Source of the DNA: Ceratopteris richardii
Taxonomy: Eukaryota; Streptophyta; Polypodiopsida; Polypodiales; Pteridaceae
Assembly: GCA_020310875.1 (NCBI GenBank)
Contig: CM035431.1
Coordinates: 15,429,883-15,493,882, forward strand
Length of the DNA stretch: 64,000 nt
Reading direction: 5' to 3'
This document shows, piece by piece, positions 22,955 to 33,209 of the stretch. Each line of letters opens with the position of its first letter. The first letter of the stretch is position 1. The notes under the pieces were generated by a model, which did not search any database, was not told the DNA's origin, and was given only the letters and a program-made list of their open reading frames with translations. A program made the translations under genes and the position numbers.

Positions 22955-23814
22955 TGTTAGACATGGTAACTCTAATGCCATGTAGAGGTTACCACAACAC
23001 ACATATAAGATCAAGGTTAGATAGAAAGAGAGATATCACTACTCATGGGAATAACACAAGAGATTTGGTTATAATAGAAAGTGGACTCAAGAATAGTAGA
23101 AGATGAACTCAACTCAACTCAACTCAAACTCATAACTCTAATACAATGGAACTCAAACACTAAGCAATATATAGATGGTTCTATCCACCCATGCACTCCC
23201 TATGTGGAGCTTAGATGGTGATCTAGATAGAAGCTAGGTGAAGGGCTATAGGCCAACACAATGGGTACTAAGATGGACACCCTAATGGTTCCAAACACAC
23301 AAACTGATGATCCTACATGGGTAGGGGACCATCTTTATAAGGTCCTCCAAGCCTAAGTCCGCCTACCCATGCTCTAGGGTCGTGGTAACTTGATCCATGC
23401 CCAAAATAATCTCCATCATTGATCTATGGGATAAATCCAATGGTAGAAAGGTAGGATCAACAACCATTTGTTTGCAGCCCTTGATCTTGCTTAATCCACA
23501 CTTAGGATCAAGTCTAGATCCAATGGCCCACATCAAATAGACCCTTCCCCAAGTTAAGAAAGCTACTTTTGTTTCTAGCCCTTGATTTAGGTTGATCCTC
23601 AAATCGGATCAATCCCAAATCCAATGGCTTAGAAGTAACCTTCCTAACTATCCATCTACGGTCTACACTAGACCTCATCTGACCTCAAAGTTAGGAACCT
23701 ACCAATGTCGAACACTCTCACATGGCTTCTCCTCATAATGGGGGCCTTACAAAATAGAGTGTTATGGAACAATGGTGGTGCTACATAAGGGTGAGGCATT
23801 GAGCATATCTAACA
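22955..23814 (-). repeat. C-family LTR, apparently in inverted orientation
   Basis: 860 bp bounded by TGTTAGACATG and CATATCTAACA, an 11 bp terminal inverted repeat with one mismatch. In the gag-side wedge at 20480 the LTR after the polypurine tract begins TGTTAGATATGC-like, but here the TGTTAGACATGG end follows the tract and the other end lies at the far side. One of the two is therefore reversed. A TATAAAG on the minus strand near 23334-23340 agrees with minus orientation. CAACT repeats occur near 23107-23126. Confidence 0.75.
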
Positions 23815-24063
23815 GAGCAAACTTCGAGGCAGTTGTACTACTAAACGAAAACATATATATGTGTTGAACACAAAAGGACAAAGTCTTCTCTACAAGCATT
23901 TCGATAGTGTGTTCTGAGGCCGAAACAAATTCAGATCCAAATTTTGACACCACATAGTGAAGCTTTTGGAAACCTTAATCACCCTGAGTATTCTCACCCA
24001 TTTTCATGTGATTCTTGGACACTGACTAGAGGGATGTCAACAACGCCCTACTTTAATACTCAT
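23815..24063 (-). pseudogene. B-family leader, minus strand, cut by element C
   Basis: On the minus strand this follows the B reference leader (44918-45190) from a decayed primer binding site (ATGAGTATTAAAG for ATTGGTATCAGAG) through TTTCGGCCTC and TCCTTTTGTG to TCGAAGT. It then stops at the terminus of the C LTR. The B gag that should follow resumes only at 19079. Confidence 0.85.
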
Positions 24064-24308
24064 TGTTGGCGTTTGAGGCTATAGAAGCATATGAACAACA
24101 CAAGGAAGAAGAAGAAGCTTGGACCAAAACACAACATAGAATGAATTTCCAATTGAATGTACAAGAATAATTCACCCATTAGAATAATTCACCCATTAGG
24201 GTTATAGGCATATATACAAGCTCAGGGAAATAAACCTCCTAAAGGGGAAAAAAGTACCCTAACGGTTCTAAGAGTGTTCACACACATCTATGTTGAAATA
24301 TATCAACA
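24064..24308 (-). repeat. B-family 5' LTR, minus strand
   Basis: TGTTGGCG at the left and ATATCAACA at the right match the B LTR ends in reverse. The inside shows CTTCTTCTTCCTTGTGTTG on the minus strand and the CCTAATGGG motif. It contains a private 17 bp tandem duplication (24164-24197). A second copy of this LTR with the same flank lies at 32974-33209. Confidence 0.88.
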
Positions 24309-25345
24309 AGGCTTCAAAGATAAAATTAAGAATTGTCATCTTATCTCATCTATTTAACTATATTCATATCAAAGTGGAAATTCTTTTAGAATCAAATGCT
24401 GAATGGAATCAATGAGAGTATGAACAAATTTATGCGAATTCACTAAGTCGTTTTCTTTGTGAATCATTAAAACTCAAGCATCGTAAAACAAATCTCCTTC
24501 GTTTACTGATGTACACAATAGCATTTCAACAAGCATCACAATTCATATTAGTGACCCCATCTTGAGAAACCCCCAAGAGTTCTTTCTCCCAGATACTCTC
24601 TAAAACATGTAACAACATGTAGATCTATAACCAATTTTCGAGAGGGGATCATAGGCTTTTATTCTCGAAAATGAAATGATCTTTTAGAGATTTCTCATCA
24701 GATAGTGAGGTTGAAGTTTCTAATTGATCATAAGCTACAAACGCTTGTTCATGCTTATGTTTCTGTTCATCGCTCATGTTTCGATGATTGATGCATCTAT
24801 TAAAACCCATGCAATATAAAATCAAAACGTGGTGCCAACCTGACCTTTTAATCTATGGATTTTTGTATATTTGTATCACATGATTTGTATGATATTCTTT
24901 ATAGATAAGGTATGAAACATCATGTGCTCTAAAATATAATAGAAAATGGAGAAAGTTTCGCTTAATCATTTTTTAAAATATAATAGAAAATGTGCTTAAT
25001 CGCCCCGTATTTGTGGTCTGGTGCCTATATCAATGAAATTTTGTTCATCATACTTCTTTCCCAAAGATAAGTGAAGAATATGTTTGTAAAAGGATCATAG
25101 ACATTATCTATGGTTCAAGATAAATGAATTTCGACTACCAAGCTTGAATATAGAGAAAGAAACAGAATCTAATTTCCGCTAGAAAGATCGAAATAAAGAA
25201 AGAAACAGAACTTAAGTTGTGTTAAAGGCACTTTTCTCCATCAAAGAATCAACCATGAACAACAAGAAGAGAGAGAGAGGAGAAGTCGTTCACACAAGGA
25301 AGTGCAGAAGGTATGAATCTATGTATGAACATCGTTTCTTATGTA
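24309..25345. repeat. segmental duplication flank, arm 1
   Basis: About 1.04 kb next to the B LTR, repeated in the same orientation at 33210-34230 with few differences (shared AAGGCTTCAA, ACTAAGTCGTTTTC, ACATGTAACAACATG, AATATAATAGAAAATG). No coding motif is recognisable, so it may be host DNA copied along with the LTR or part of a longer unknown repeat. Confidence 0.85.
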
Positions 25346-26068
25346 CAAGGAAACCGGAATACTTGCATCACGGTTGTTTTTCACTTAAGTGAAATGATAC
25401 CTTGCTTTTCAATAAAAAAACTTTTGCAATTGCAATTTTCCATTTTCGATCTGATTTTTTTCTTTTCATGTCAGCTTAAATCTAGGTAACCATCAGGTTT
25501 CATGGACACGAAGTCTTGGTAAAAGGTAAATTTAGCATCAAATCCTCTTGCAAAGTCAGTGGCTTTCCAGCCTATTATTCATCTGTTCCGTGTCTCTAGC
25601 GTTCTAGATATCCCCTGAATTTGCTATCGATAATATTTATATTACCACTTCAATTGAATAAACTTCATACTTCATACACACTATTTGTGATTAATTTACT
25701 CGGTTAATCTGGTAAAGCCATCGATTTGAACCGCAAAATCTTTTCTTCTGCTATTCAAAAAACATTCTTTGTTTTCAAAAATGTTATAATCCTAAAGTTT
25801 TTAATTGTATATTTTGAGTATTGTAACTTTGTGTTGATTTCAACCTTTTTCTCTATTAATTGGAATATTCATGCAGCTCACTTTTTTAATGCCGAAGATG
25901 ATCTGTTTTTAATATTTATTTTATTCAAAATTTTTGGTTCTAATTTAATAAGTAGGTTTTTTTATCGAATATAAATATTGTGTTTAAAAAACTGGTATAT
26001 TCTCTGTCCTCTTTTACTATGGAAAATATTATAATTGGGTAATCATGTCTGAGAAAAGAGATAGTTAA
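25346..26068. other. no gene recognised
   Basis: AT-rich DNA to the left of the LINE insertion. A short open frame at 25726-25974 encodes a Phe/Ile-rich peptide of the kind AT-rich DNA gives by chance. Confidence 0.5.
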
Positions 26069-26084
26069 TCTAGCACATTTTCTT
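26069..26084. repeat. LINE target site duplication, left copy
   Basis: TCTAGCACATTTTCTT, identical to 28219-28234. A perfect 16 bp direct repeat flanking a poly(A)-ended element is the signature of target-primed reverse transcription. Confidence 0.95.
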
Positions 26085-28218
26085 TTTTTTTTTTTTTAAT
26101 ATAAAGGAAGTTCGGCAATCGCCTACTCTCCCGGACTTGAATTAAATTAAGAAACAGAGGTACAATAGAAGGGGACTAGTGCCCACGGGACCCCCCAAAT
26201 CCCACAAAGCAGGGGAAGCTTGATTGAATCCTAGGTTGCATTACAGAGAAGGTTAATCACCCTCTCATCGCCCTCATGCGGGGCCCACTTGGGTTTGAGC
26301 CTGTTGTTGATCAAAATGAGGACTTGATGGTGCCTGAAGGGGGGGGATTTCTTACTGTTAACAATCCTTTTGCCAAGGAGGAATAGTGATTTCTCAATCG
26401 ACCACTCCCTGGGGGGATCGCCGAAGTTGAGAGCACACCTCTCCCGCCAAATTTTCCACAGGACTTCCCCTCTGATGGCGTTCCAGAGTGTCGCAGAGCA
26501 ACCGATCGCTTCTCCCAAAAGGACTTGTTTCCAACTAAGCTGTTTTTGAAGTCTGATTTTCATTCCAACCGTCTGCCAGATTCTGTAGGAGTTGGGGCAA
26601 GTAAGGAAGATGTGTGGGACATCTTCGATAGCCCGGTGGCAGCGTTTGCACCAAGGAGGGATCCCACAAAGTTTGCTAGCCTTATGGTTGGTCCAAATTC
26701 CTCGATGAAGAATTTGCCATAAGAGGACAGACTTCTTAATCTCTATAAGGGGGTGCCAGATGCCCATGAATTTCATGTCCCACCTAAGCCGCGTCCAAGA
26801 CAGGCACCACTTCTTGTTGAGGCTGATCTGGAGGTCAGTCGTTTCTTTGATGTTCGGGATTTTGAGTAGGCTATTTCCATTGTGCCATTTGAGGCCTAGC
26901 GAGTTCGGGGTGTCGTGTCCCATGAGCAGGCGAGTCTTGTGACGATCCCATGCGAGGCATCTGCTTTGCAAAGTGTTCCATTCTTCGTGGGAGATGTTTA
27001 TGCGAGGGTCAATATCCTCAAAGTTGATCCAGCTGTTGGTGTCATGTTTCCAGAGGTGTTTCCATTTTTTGAATCCTTTGTTCCATAACTTCTTGGCATT
27101 TTGAATGTTCCACGACTCCACACTCCGGATGCCATGTATCGGAAACCAGATAGAGTCGTTTTGTCTGATTCCGGCCGCCCACTTCCAATCCTCACTAATT
27201 CTTGTGAAGCTTTTGACTTTATTCCAGCCCTTCCAAAGGGAGCACACGAGATTGGAGCCTTTCGGGAAGACGGGGATCGGGGAGAATAGCAGGGTCATGA
27301 TGTCAAGATTCTTCCAGTTCGGGAACCCCGTGAGGGCCAACTCATTCTTGTTTCTGAAGATCAGCTTGGCCCACGAGGCCTCCCTATTGCACCAAGCCTT
27401 AATCATCCATTTGGCCGCCAGTTTGTTAGCCATACACCCAATGTCCAGGATACCAAGCCCCCCGCTGTCTCTAGGGCTAGTGCAGATGGCCCATTTGATT
27501 TTAGGCACCCCCCTTCTGTTATGATCGCCCGTCCAAAGAAAGTTTCTACAAATACTATTCAGTTTGGACAGGCCTTGCTCATTCGGTCTCCAACAAGAAA
27601 GGAAATACATGGTAGAAGAGAGGAGGAACGTGTTGATAACCATCGCACGCCCAGCGAGATTGATTTGCATACCTCTCCAATAGTTAAGCTTGTTTTCGAG
27701 TTTGGCCAGCACCCAGTTCCATCGCTGCTCCATAGAGACGCCAAACCCCAAGGGGATTCCAAGAAGTCGAAAGATTTGGCCCTGCGGAATGATTTGACAG
27801 CCATGATCAATGAGAAGGCGAGGATGATGTCCCACAATAGCCCTAAAGGCGGTCTTAGAGTGGTTGATTTTGGATCCAGAGGCATCACAAAAGGTAGCAA
27901 GACACCTCCAGAAAGTCTCCAGGCTGGTATTATCATTGTGAACGAACGCGTTCATATCATCGGCAAACAGTCTCATGATGATTTGACTGTGGTCGTGAGG
28001 CAGCCGGAGGCCTTTGATATTGCCAGCCTCCACATGATGTGCCACAAGTCTGCTCAGCCCCTCAGTGGCGATGGCAAAAAGAAGGGGGGCCAGGGGGCAC
28101 CCTTGTCTAATAGATCTTCTAAGATGGATCGCCTTCGAAAGTTTGCCGTTAACGTTAATCTCGGATGTAGTCATAAATTCACCAAGATGATCGCGACCCT
28201 TCTCGGAAACGCAACGAC
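26085..28218 (-). mobile_element. L1-type LINE, 5'-truncated, recent insertion
   Basis: A 2134 bp non-LTR retrotransposon bounded by a perfect 16 bp target duplication. Its poly(A) tail appears as T residues at 26085-26097 and a 3' UTR spans 26098-26230. Only the second half of ORF2 is present; the endonuclease and the first RT motifs are missing, as is usual for aborted target-primed reverse transcription. The terminal sequence is shared with the scrap at 18585-18735. Confidence 0.95.
26231..28218 (-). CDS. LINE ORF2 C-terminal part: reverse transcriptase and zf-RVT domain
   Basis: An uninterrupted frame runs from the truncation point to TGA/TAA at 26231. The first in-frame ATG is at 28174 (647 residues), but the frame enters from 28218 without a start, so the product is 5'-partial. 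Numbered from that Met, RQGCPLAPLLF lies at 23-33 and the RT catalytic FADD at 70-73. The thumb (GRAMVINTFLLSS) and IRNFLWTG-like connection regions follow. A zf-RVT segment with CKRC and HIFLTC lies around 505-530, and a WKIWRERC-type tail follows it. RT copies element RNA at the nicked target. With no stops in about 660 codons the copy looks young. Antisense frames at 27105-28396 are shadows. Confidence 0.93.
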
Positions 28219-28234
28219 TCTAGCACATTTTCTT
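28219..28234. repeat. LINE target site duplication, right copy
   Basis: TCTAGCACATTTTCTT, identical to 26069-26084, at the 5'-truncated end of the LINE. Confidence 0.95.
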
Positions 28235-28362
28235 GTTATAGGTAGTTTTTTGTATTCATTAAAGATATGCCTGCAAACCCAACCCAACTGGCGTCTTACC
28301 TTAGTACATTGCACGCTTTCTAACAACACTATGTTTTTTGCTCGTAATGGTTCTTTGATGAG

Positions 28363-30759
28363 CTCGAATGGTTGTTATCGAGGCCTCTACACCTAAAATA
28401 GATGTTGTTATCCTTTTCCACAATGAATAATTGGATTCTACTACTCATTGTGGCTATGAAAAATCTCCTCTTGAGTAGTGCATGTCTGTAGTAAACTCAT
28501 ATGTTTTGAATTTTGATAATGGAACAACCAAATATATTATGTTCTTTATTCTTTTCAATTGGATGTGCTCTTGTAGGGAATACACTCACGTGCACCAGTG
28601 AGTCCGCTTATCTTATCATCTAACTTGGAAACATCATTATTAATGATTATGATGGTATTATTTTCAAATTCTTAGATTCCTTATATGTGTTAGGGATGAA
28701 GAAAAACGTGTTATCAATATAAACACTAGCCAAAATTAGCTTGATTGTTAAACTTGTTGATGACAGATGTACAGTTCATGATCTCTAAAATGGTGATAAT
28801 ATCATTGCTTGTGGAATTCTATGTTATAGGCTATATACGTAGATAATTAACATGAACTTTTGAGAGTGAATCCACATTCGTAGTTCATGATTCTCAAGCT
28901 ATTTTAGATGCAAAATTTTGGCATGCATGCTTAGATCATCTAAATTTTTTCAGTTTTCTTCCTTTGTTGAAAAGTGAAATAGTGTCCTCTTGGTGAAAAT
29001 TGAGGCAGCTTCAAAGCATGTCTATGAGGAATGTATTTTGGGTTCAATGCATGTTTTTTCTTTCCTTAAAACTGTTTTGGTTAGAGATGCACATATTTAT
29101 AGCTTGTTCACAATGATAGTTATGATGCAATGTAGACGCCTTCATATGGGAATCACCTATAATTTGCAGCCTTCATTGATGAATAATCTAGGTGTGCATG
29201 GGTATATCCGTTGTAGGCAAAGTAAAAAGTCTCTATGTGCTTTGAATAATTCCTCATTGTGGCTGAAAATTAGTCTGCATGTGAAATGGGCACACTTATT
29301 CCGATCAAGGTGGATACTATGTGTCTTCTAGATCTAATTCATTTTTTTGTTGATCATGGGATAAAACATTAGTATAAGGTGTTTTATACACTTCAAAAGA
29401 ATTAAGGTCTTGACAAGAATAAAATGTCTCTTATAGAAATAATAAGGTGTATGATCAAAGTTCAGGCTTTACTACATAGCATATAGATTCAAGCCATTAT
29501 ATGTGTAGCATATGTACTTTAATCTTTCCATATGAGGCTTGGCATAGTTTCAAGCCATCTATTGCTCATCTATGTTTATTTTCTGTTGTTTGGCATATGG
29601 ATTAATCTTTGAAAAAAAATGCAAAAAAGGGGGTGATAACGATATGGAATGTATCTTTGTTGGGTAGAGTTGAAAAAGCAAAGGCGATTGTTTGTATCAT
29701 CCAAAAACTAAACACATTGTGTTAACCTTTCTTTTGTTTTCTAGAAGATGAAATCTAGCCCTTACTTTCATGTACCAAGAAGACATATCAGCTCAAATTA
29801 TTTGTATGATAATTTTGTTTATCTATCTGCAAGTGGATACCCAAATGTTCCTCCTAATGAAGTAGAATAAATAGGTTTAAAAGCTGAAATGTAATCTTGA
29901 TGCAATATTTGATAGATATATGGATAGGCTTACTACCAAAGGTTATGCTCAAGAGAAGCACGTTGATTTTAATGACACTTTTTCTCCCACATGACGAATG
30001 ACCATTGTTCATACCATGTGTGCACTTATACCTTAATATAACTAGAATTTACATCAGTTGCACATTCAAATTCCTTTTCCGAATAGTGGTCTAAATGAAG
30101 ACGTGATGTTTTTCAACCCCTTTGTTTCATGTTGTAAGATCATGAAAACAAAGTACGTAGGTTGAGTAGGCATTGTAGGGAATGAAGCAAGCATCACGTA
30201 CTTGGCATGAAAAGATACATGCTTACTTGATAGCCATGGATTTCTTAGCCCATGGATTTAAGAAAAATGCAACTGAGATCGCCTTATATGTTAAGCATGC
30301 AAATGATATGTTTCTATTCATTTCTGTATATGTTGATGATATGCTACTAACTAGTCCCAACGAGAAGCATATTCTTAAATCTAAGGCTGATTTGCATGCC
30401 TATTTTAAGATATTAGATCTTAAGAATTTGCCTCATTATTTTTATATCAAATTTATGCAAGCTAATGGGAGAAAAGTAGTGTCTCAAAGTAAAAACATTG
30501 AAACATTATTGCAATGTTTTTGCCTTGAAGATTGCAAACATACTGCCACTCCCATGAAGATAGGTTTATGTTTGTGTATTCGTGATGTTCGAGATGCATT
30601 TGATGTTGTACTCTATCAACAAGCTATTGTATATTTGATTTATTTATGTAAACCCTTGCTTGATATTGATTTTGTCATCCCCTAAATGAGCACGTTCATG
30701 TAGAGCCCAATTGTGAAGCATTGGAAGGTAGTTAAATGCATCTTTCACTACTTTAATGA
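28363..30759 (+). pseudogene. B-family protease-integrase-RT, decayed
   Basis: Follows the B polyprotein from just before protease. VVIEASTPK-like residues lead to a FDNGTTKYI protease motif near 28515. GAG-pre-integrase is near 28890-29010 and integrase runs over 28990-29480. The post-integrase region is near 29640-29760. RT has the GYAQEKHVDF segment near 29940, an open frame 30182-30685 with SVYVDDMLLTSPNEKHI, and ends as B RT reaches RNase H. Stops and frameshifts are frequent. At 30760 a D-family LTR begins inside the B sequence. From 30176 onward it is duplicated at 35533. Confidence 0.9.
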
Positions 30760-31609
30760 TGTTAGAGATCTAGCAAGATCAAGTGTGTGAACCAACGATA
30801 AAGTTAAAAATCGAATTTTCCCACACTTTTTGGTGAAGCCTTAAAACTATTTCCACTTTTAGCTGGCTATTCCAATGAACGTTATGGAGAGAAGTGGAAA
30901 GTTTTTGAGGCCTCATTTGAATTCAAAATCTATAGCGAACTTGAAGAATTATATAAGGAGGAGACTAAAGACAATTCATGTACATCTTCTAGCATCACAT
31001 GTGTACTTGTGGGCTCTCTCTCATTTGATGTGTATACTCTAGGTCTAAGCTATCCCTCTACTAGCTTGATCTTTGCATAGGCGAAGCTACTTATTCAAAT
31101 ATACCTCTTTGGGTACTTCCATGGTTCATACCCAAAAAAGCTCACCGTGTTGATACTCTTTGAAGATTTTGTTTTAGTATAATTTTAGCATAATTTTCTC
31201 ATCATCATTGATTATATTGAGTTTGAAAGGTCATTGGTCTAGTCTCTATATATTTGCAAGCGTATATGTGTGTAAAGTTTACATAGGTACAAGGTATGTG
31301 CTTGGATAATTATTAGTGTATCTTGGGAAAGGACGTTGATATTCCTTACATTATCGAATCTTAGTGATCTAAGGCTTGTTTTGGAAGATTAGAGCACCTA
31401 TTTTGTGTGTGAAAATTTTCAAAGTGTAAATCATCTATTTTATAGAATTGAAATTTTGGTTGACTATCATAGCCAAAACTATTTTGTATGTGAAAAATTT
31501 TAGAGTTTAAATCATCTATTTTGTAGAACAATTGAAGTTTTGCCGGACTAGTGGTCCTCCGAAGGTCCTTTATCCTTAAGCTGCAGTTAGAAGGTGATAC
31601 ACTCTGTTG
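30760..31609 (+). repeat. D-family LTR, copy 1
   Basis: About 850 bp starting TGTTAGAGATCTAGC within B pol, followed by a decayed primer binding site (TTGTATCAAAGC, 31611-31622). Aligns throughout with 36117-36969 and more loosely with 34776-35531. Internal landmarks: TCATTTGATGTGTATACTC, CTTTGCATAGG and TTGGGAAAGGA. Confidence 0.85.
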
Positions 31610-31635
31610 GTTGTATCAAAGCTAGATATAAGCAT

Positions 31636-31674
31636 TGTAGACGTCAAGATGAGGCCTTTATCTTGACGTCTACA
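31636..31674. repeat. foldback: 15 bp perfect inverted repeat
   Basis: TGTAGACGTCAAGAT (31636-31650) and its exact reverse complement (31660-31674) are separated by nine bases. It sits at the junction between the D leader and a minus-strand integrase fragment. The homologous D leader at 36999-37017 has only the left arm. Confidence 0.93.
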
Positions 31675-31689
31675 CAGATACATTTATAG

Positions 31690-32050
31690 CATACCAAGGT
31701 AAAAGCTCATCAAACCACACCATTTATTGTCGTGTGTCATTGCATGTGGTCTATCTCTTGATGCCATTAGTCTCCAAGAACTTAGGAAACTCATGGGAGA
31801 AGTAATTCCCTCCTCAATCTCACCTTAAACATTCAATGTACCTTTCACATCCTCTTTCAACCATAGCTTTGGACTTCTTGAAATAATAAATAAGACATCT
31901 GATTTATGCTTCATACAATAGAGCCAAGTCATCCTTGTGCAATCATCAAAGAAAGTTACAAAATACCTATAACCTCCAATTTAATTCTCCTTTCTTGTTC
32001 CCCAAACATCTGTATGGATGATATAAAGTGAATGATAGGTCACATAATTT
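31690..32050 (-). pseudogene. copia integrase fragment (element E)
   Basis: Reading right to left, the integrase core start is clear: HTDVWGTRK, then RYFVTFFDDCTRMTWLY and MKHKSDV, followed by a degraded continuation with stops. The first catalytic Asp is present; the second Asp and the Glu region are scrambled. The family is not assigned. It is about 360 bp long, truncated on both sides, and lies between the foldback and a pyrimidine-rich tract. Confidence 0.85.
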
Positions 32051-32074
32051 CTATTCTTGAAAGTTCGTTGATGC

Positions 32075-32400
32075 GCTTCTCCTGCCCCCATCCCTGTGTT
32101 GCGATCTACCGAGTGCTACCTCCCTATCCAATACCCCCTTTCCAATCCTCCCCCCTTGGCCTTCCTTTTCCCCTTGCCCTTTCCTCCTACTTCTCCTCGC
32201 TCCCCTTGCATTGCCCCTCTTACTGCTCCTTGCTCCCCTCGCCTTGCCTTCTCTTGCTTTCATGCTCCTTCCTTGTCCCCACCCTGTTCCCTCCCCCTCC
32301 ACTTCACCCCCCCTTCACCACCCCACTCATCCCACTCAGATCTTCAGGTTGCCTCAACCCCTTCCCTCGATCTCCCCCTTGGGCTCTTAAAGATCAAAAA
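32075..32400. repeat. pyrimidine-rich tract
   Basis: About 300 bp where the plus strand is almost only C and T with long C runs (CTCCCCCTCCACTTCACCCC-like), far more GC-rich than the surroundings. It ends in a purine flip (AAAGAAAGAAAG near 32398-32425). Pro/Ser-rich translations of 110 and 203 residues here are composition artefacts. Confidence 0.8.
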
Positions 32401-32454
32401 GAAAGAAAGCAAAGAAAGAAAGGCATAGGAGATTGGTCAGAGTCTAAAGAGCCT

Positions 32455-32972
32455 TTGCAGTCTAAAGAGTATGTCACAACTAATAATGATACTTTATACT
32501 TGATTAAAAACTTTGGAAATGTACCACTAGTACAAAAGTATGGTGTCCGAAATACATTGAGTGATGGCTTAAATGTGCCTAGTATTATGAACTTAAGTTT
32601 GGTTGTTAGCATGAATTGTGGCGCAAGAGAATTAGTCATATAAATTTGCGGAAGTTGAAGCCTGGGGAGAAGCAAACTTTACTGCGTGGTCTCAAGGTTT
32701 GGTCATTTAGATTTTGAGAGAATATGCAAAGCATGTGCATTTGGCAAACATCAGCATATGAAAATTCCAAGAAGAGAAATGCATAGAAAGAGACCTCTAG
32801 AGCTGATTCATAGTGATGTGGTTAGACCTACTAGACCAAAATTTGTTGTTGGCTCACTTTACTTCTTGACATTCATTGATATTTATAGATGATACACTTA
32901 GATATATTTTTTGAATCACAAAATTGAAGTTTCTAAATGCTTTGTCAAACTGAAAAACATGGTTGAGCAGCA
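32455..32972 (+). pseudogene. copia GAG-pre-integrase/integrase N fragment
   Basis: A plus-strand copia scrap with a DGLNVPSIMNLSLV-like protease end and GHLDFERICKACAFGKHQHM (zinc-binding module). The integrase start follows: LELIHSDVVRPTRPK, then YFLTFIDIYR and a stop at 32890. Its first catalytic Asp is kept. It ends where a minus-strand B LTR begins. Family unassigned; it could be an independent relic rather than the partner of 31690-32050, which has the opposite orientation. Confidence 0.85.
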
Positions 32973-32973
32973 G

Positions 32974-33209
32974 TATAGAAGCATATGAACAACACAAGGA
33001 AGAAGAGAGGCTTGGACCACAACACAACACAGAATGAATTTCCAAGTGAATGTACAAAATTAATTCACCCGTTAGGGTTATAGGCATATATACAAGCTCG
33101 GGGAAACAAACCTCTAAAGGGGAAAAAAGTACCCTCACGGTTCTAAGTGTTCACACACATCACTGTTGAAATATATCAACACACACATCATTGTTGACAT
33201 ATATCAACA
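32974..33209 (-). repeat. B-family LTR, minus strand, duplicated copy
   Basis: Same LTR as 24064-24308, missing its last 16 bp at the left. Its right end is expanded by a 28 bp tandem duplication (33154-33181 and 33182-33209). It continues into the same flank (33210-34230) as arm 1. Confidence 0.88.

Noticed and set aside
22955-23814. Independent solo LTR inserted in reverse next to element C
   Set aside because: No target duplication is present: one side is the polypurine tract of C, the other the B leader, so an internal rearrangement of C fits better. This remains an inference.
27105-28396. Plus-strand frames of 139 and 291 residues
   Set aside because: They lie antisense to the LINE reverse transcriptase and have no motifs; the frame even crosses the LINE target duplication.
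32032-32643. Pro/Ser/Leu-rich 203- and 110-residue frames, and Gly/Arg-rich minus frames
   Set aside because: The composition comes from the pyrimidine-rich tract; two plus frames and the minus frame are all open there, as expected for low-complexity DNA.
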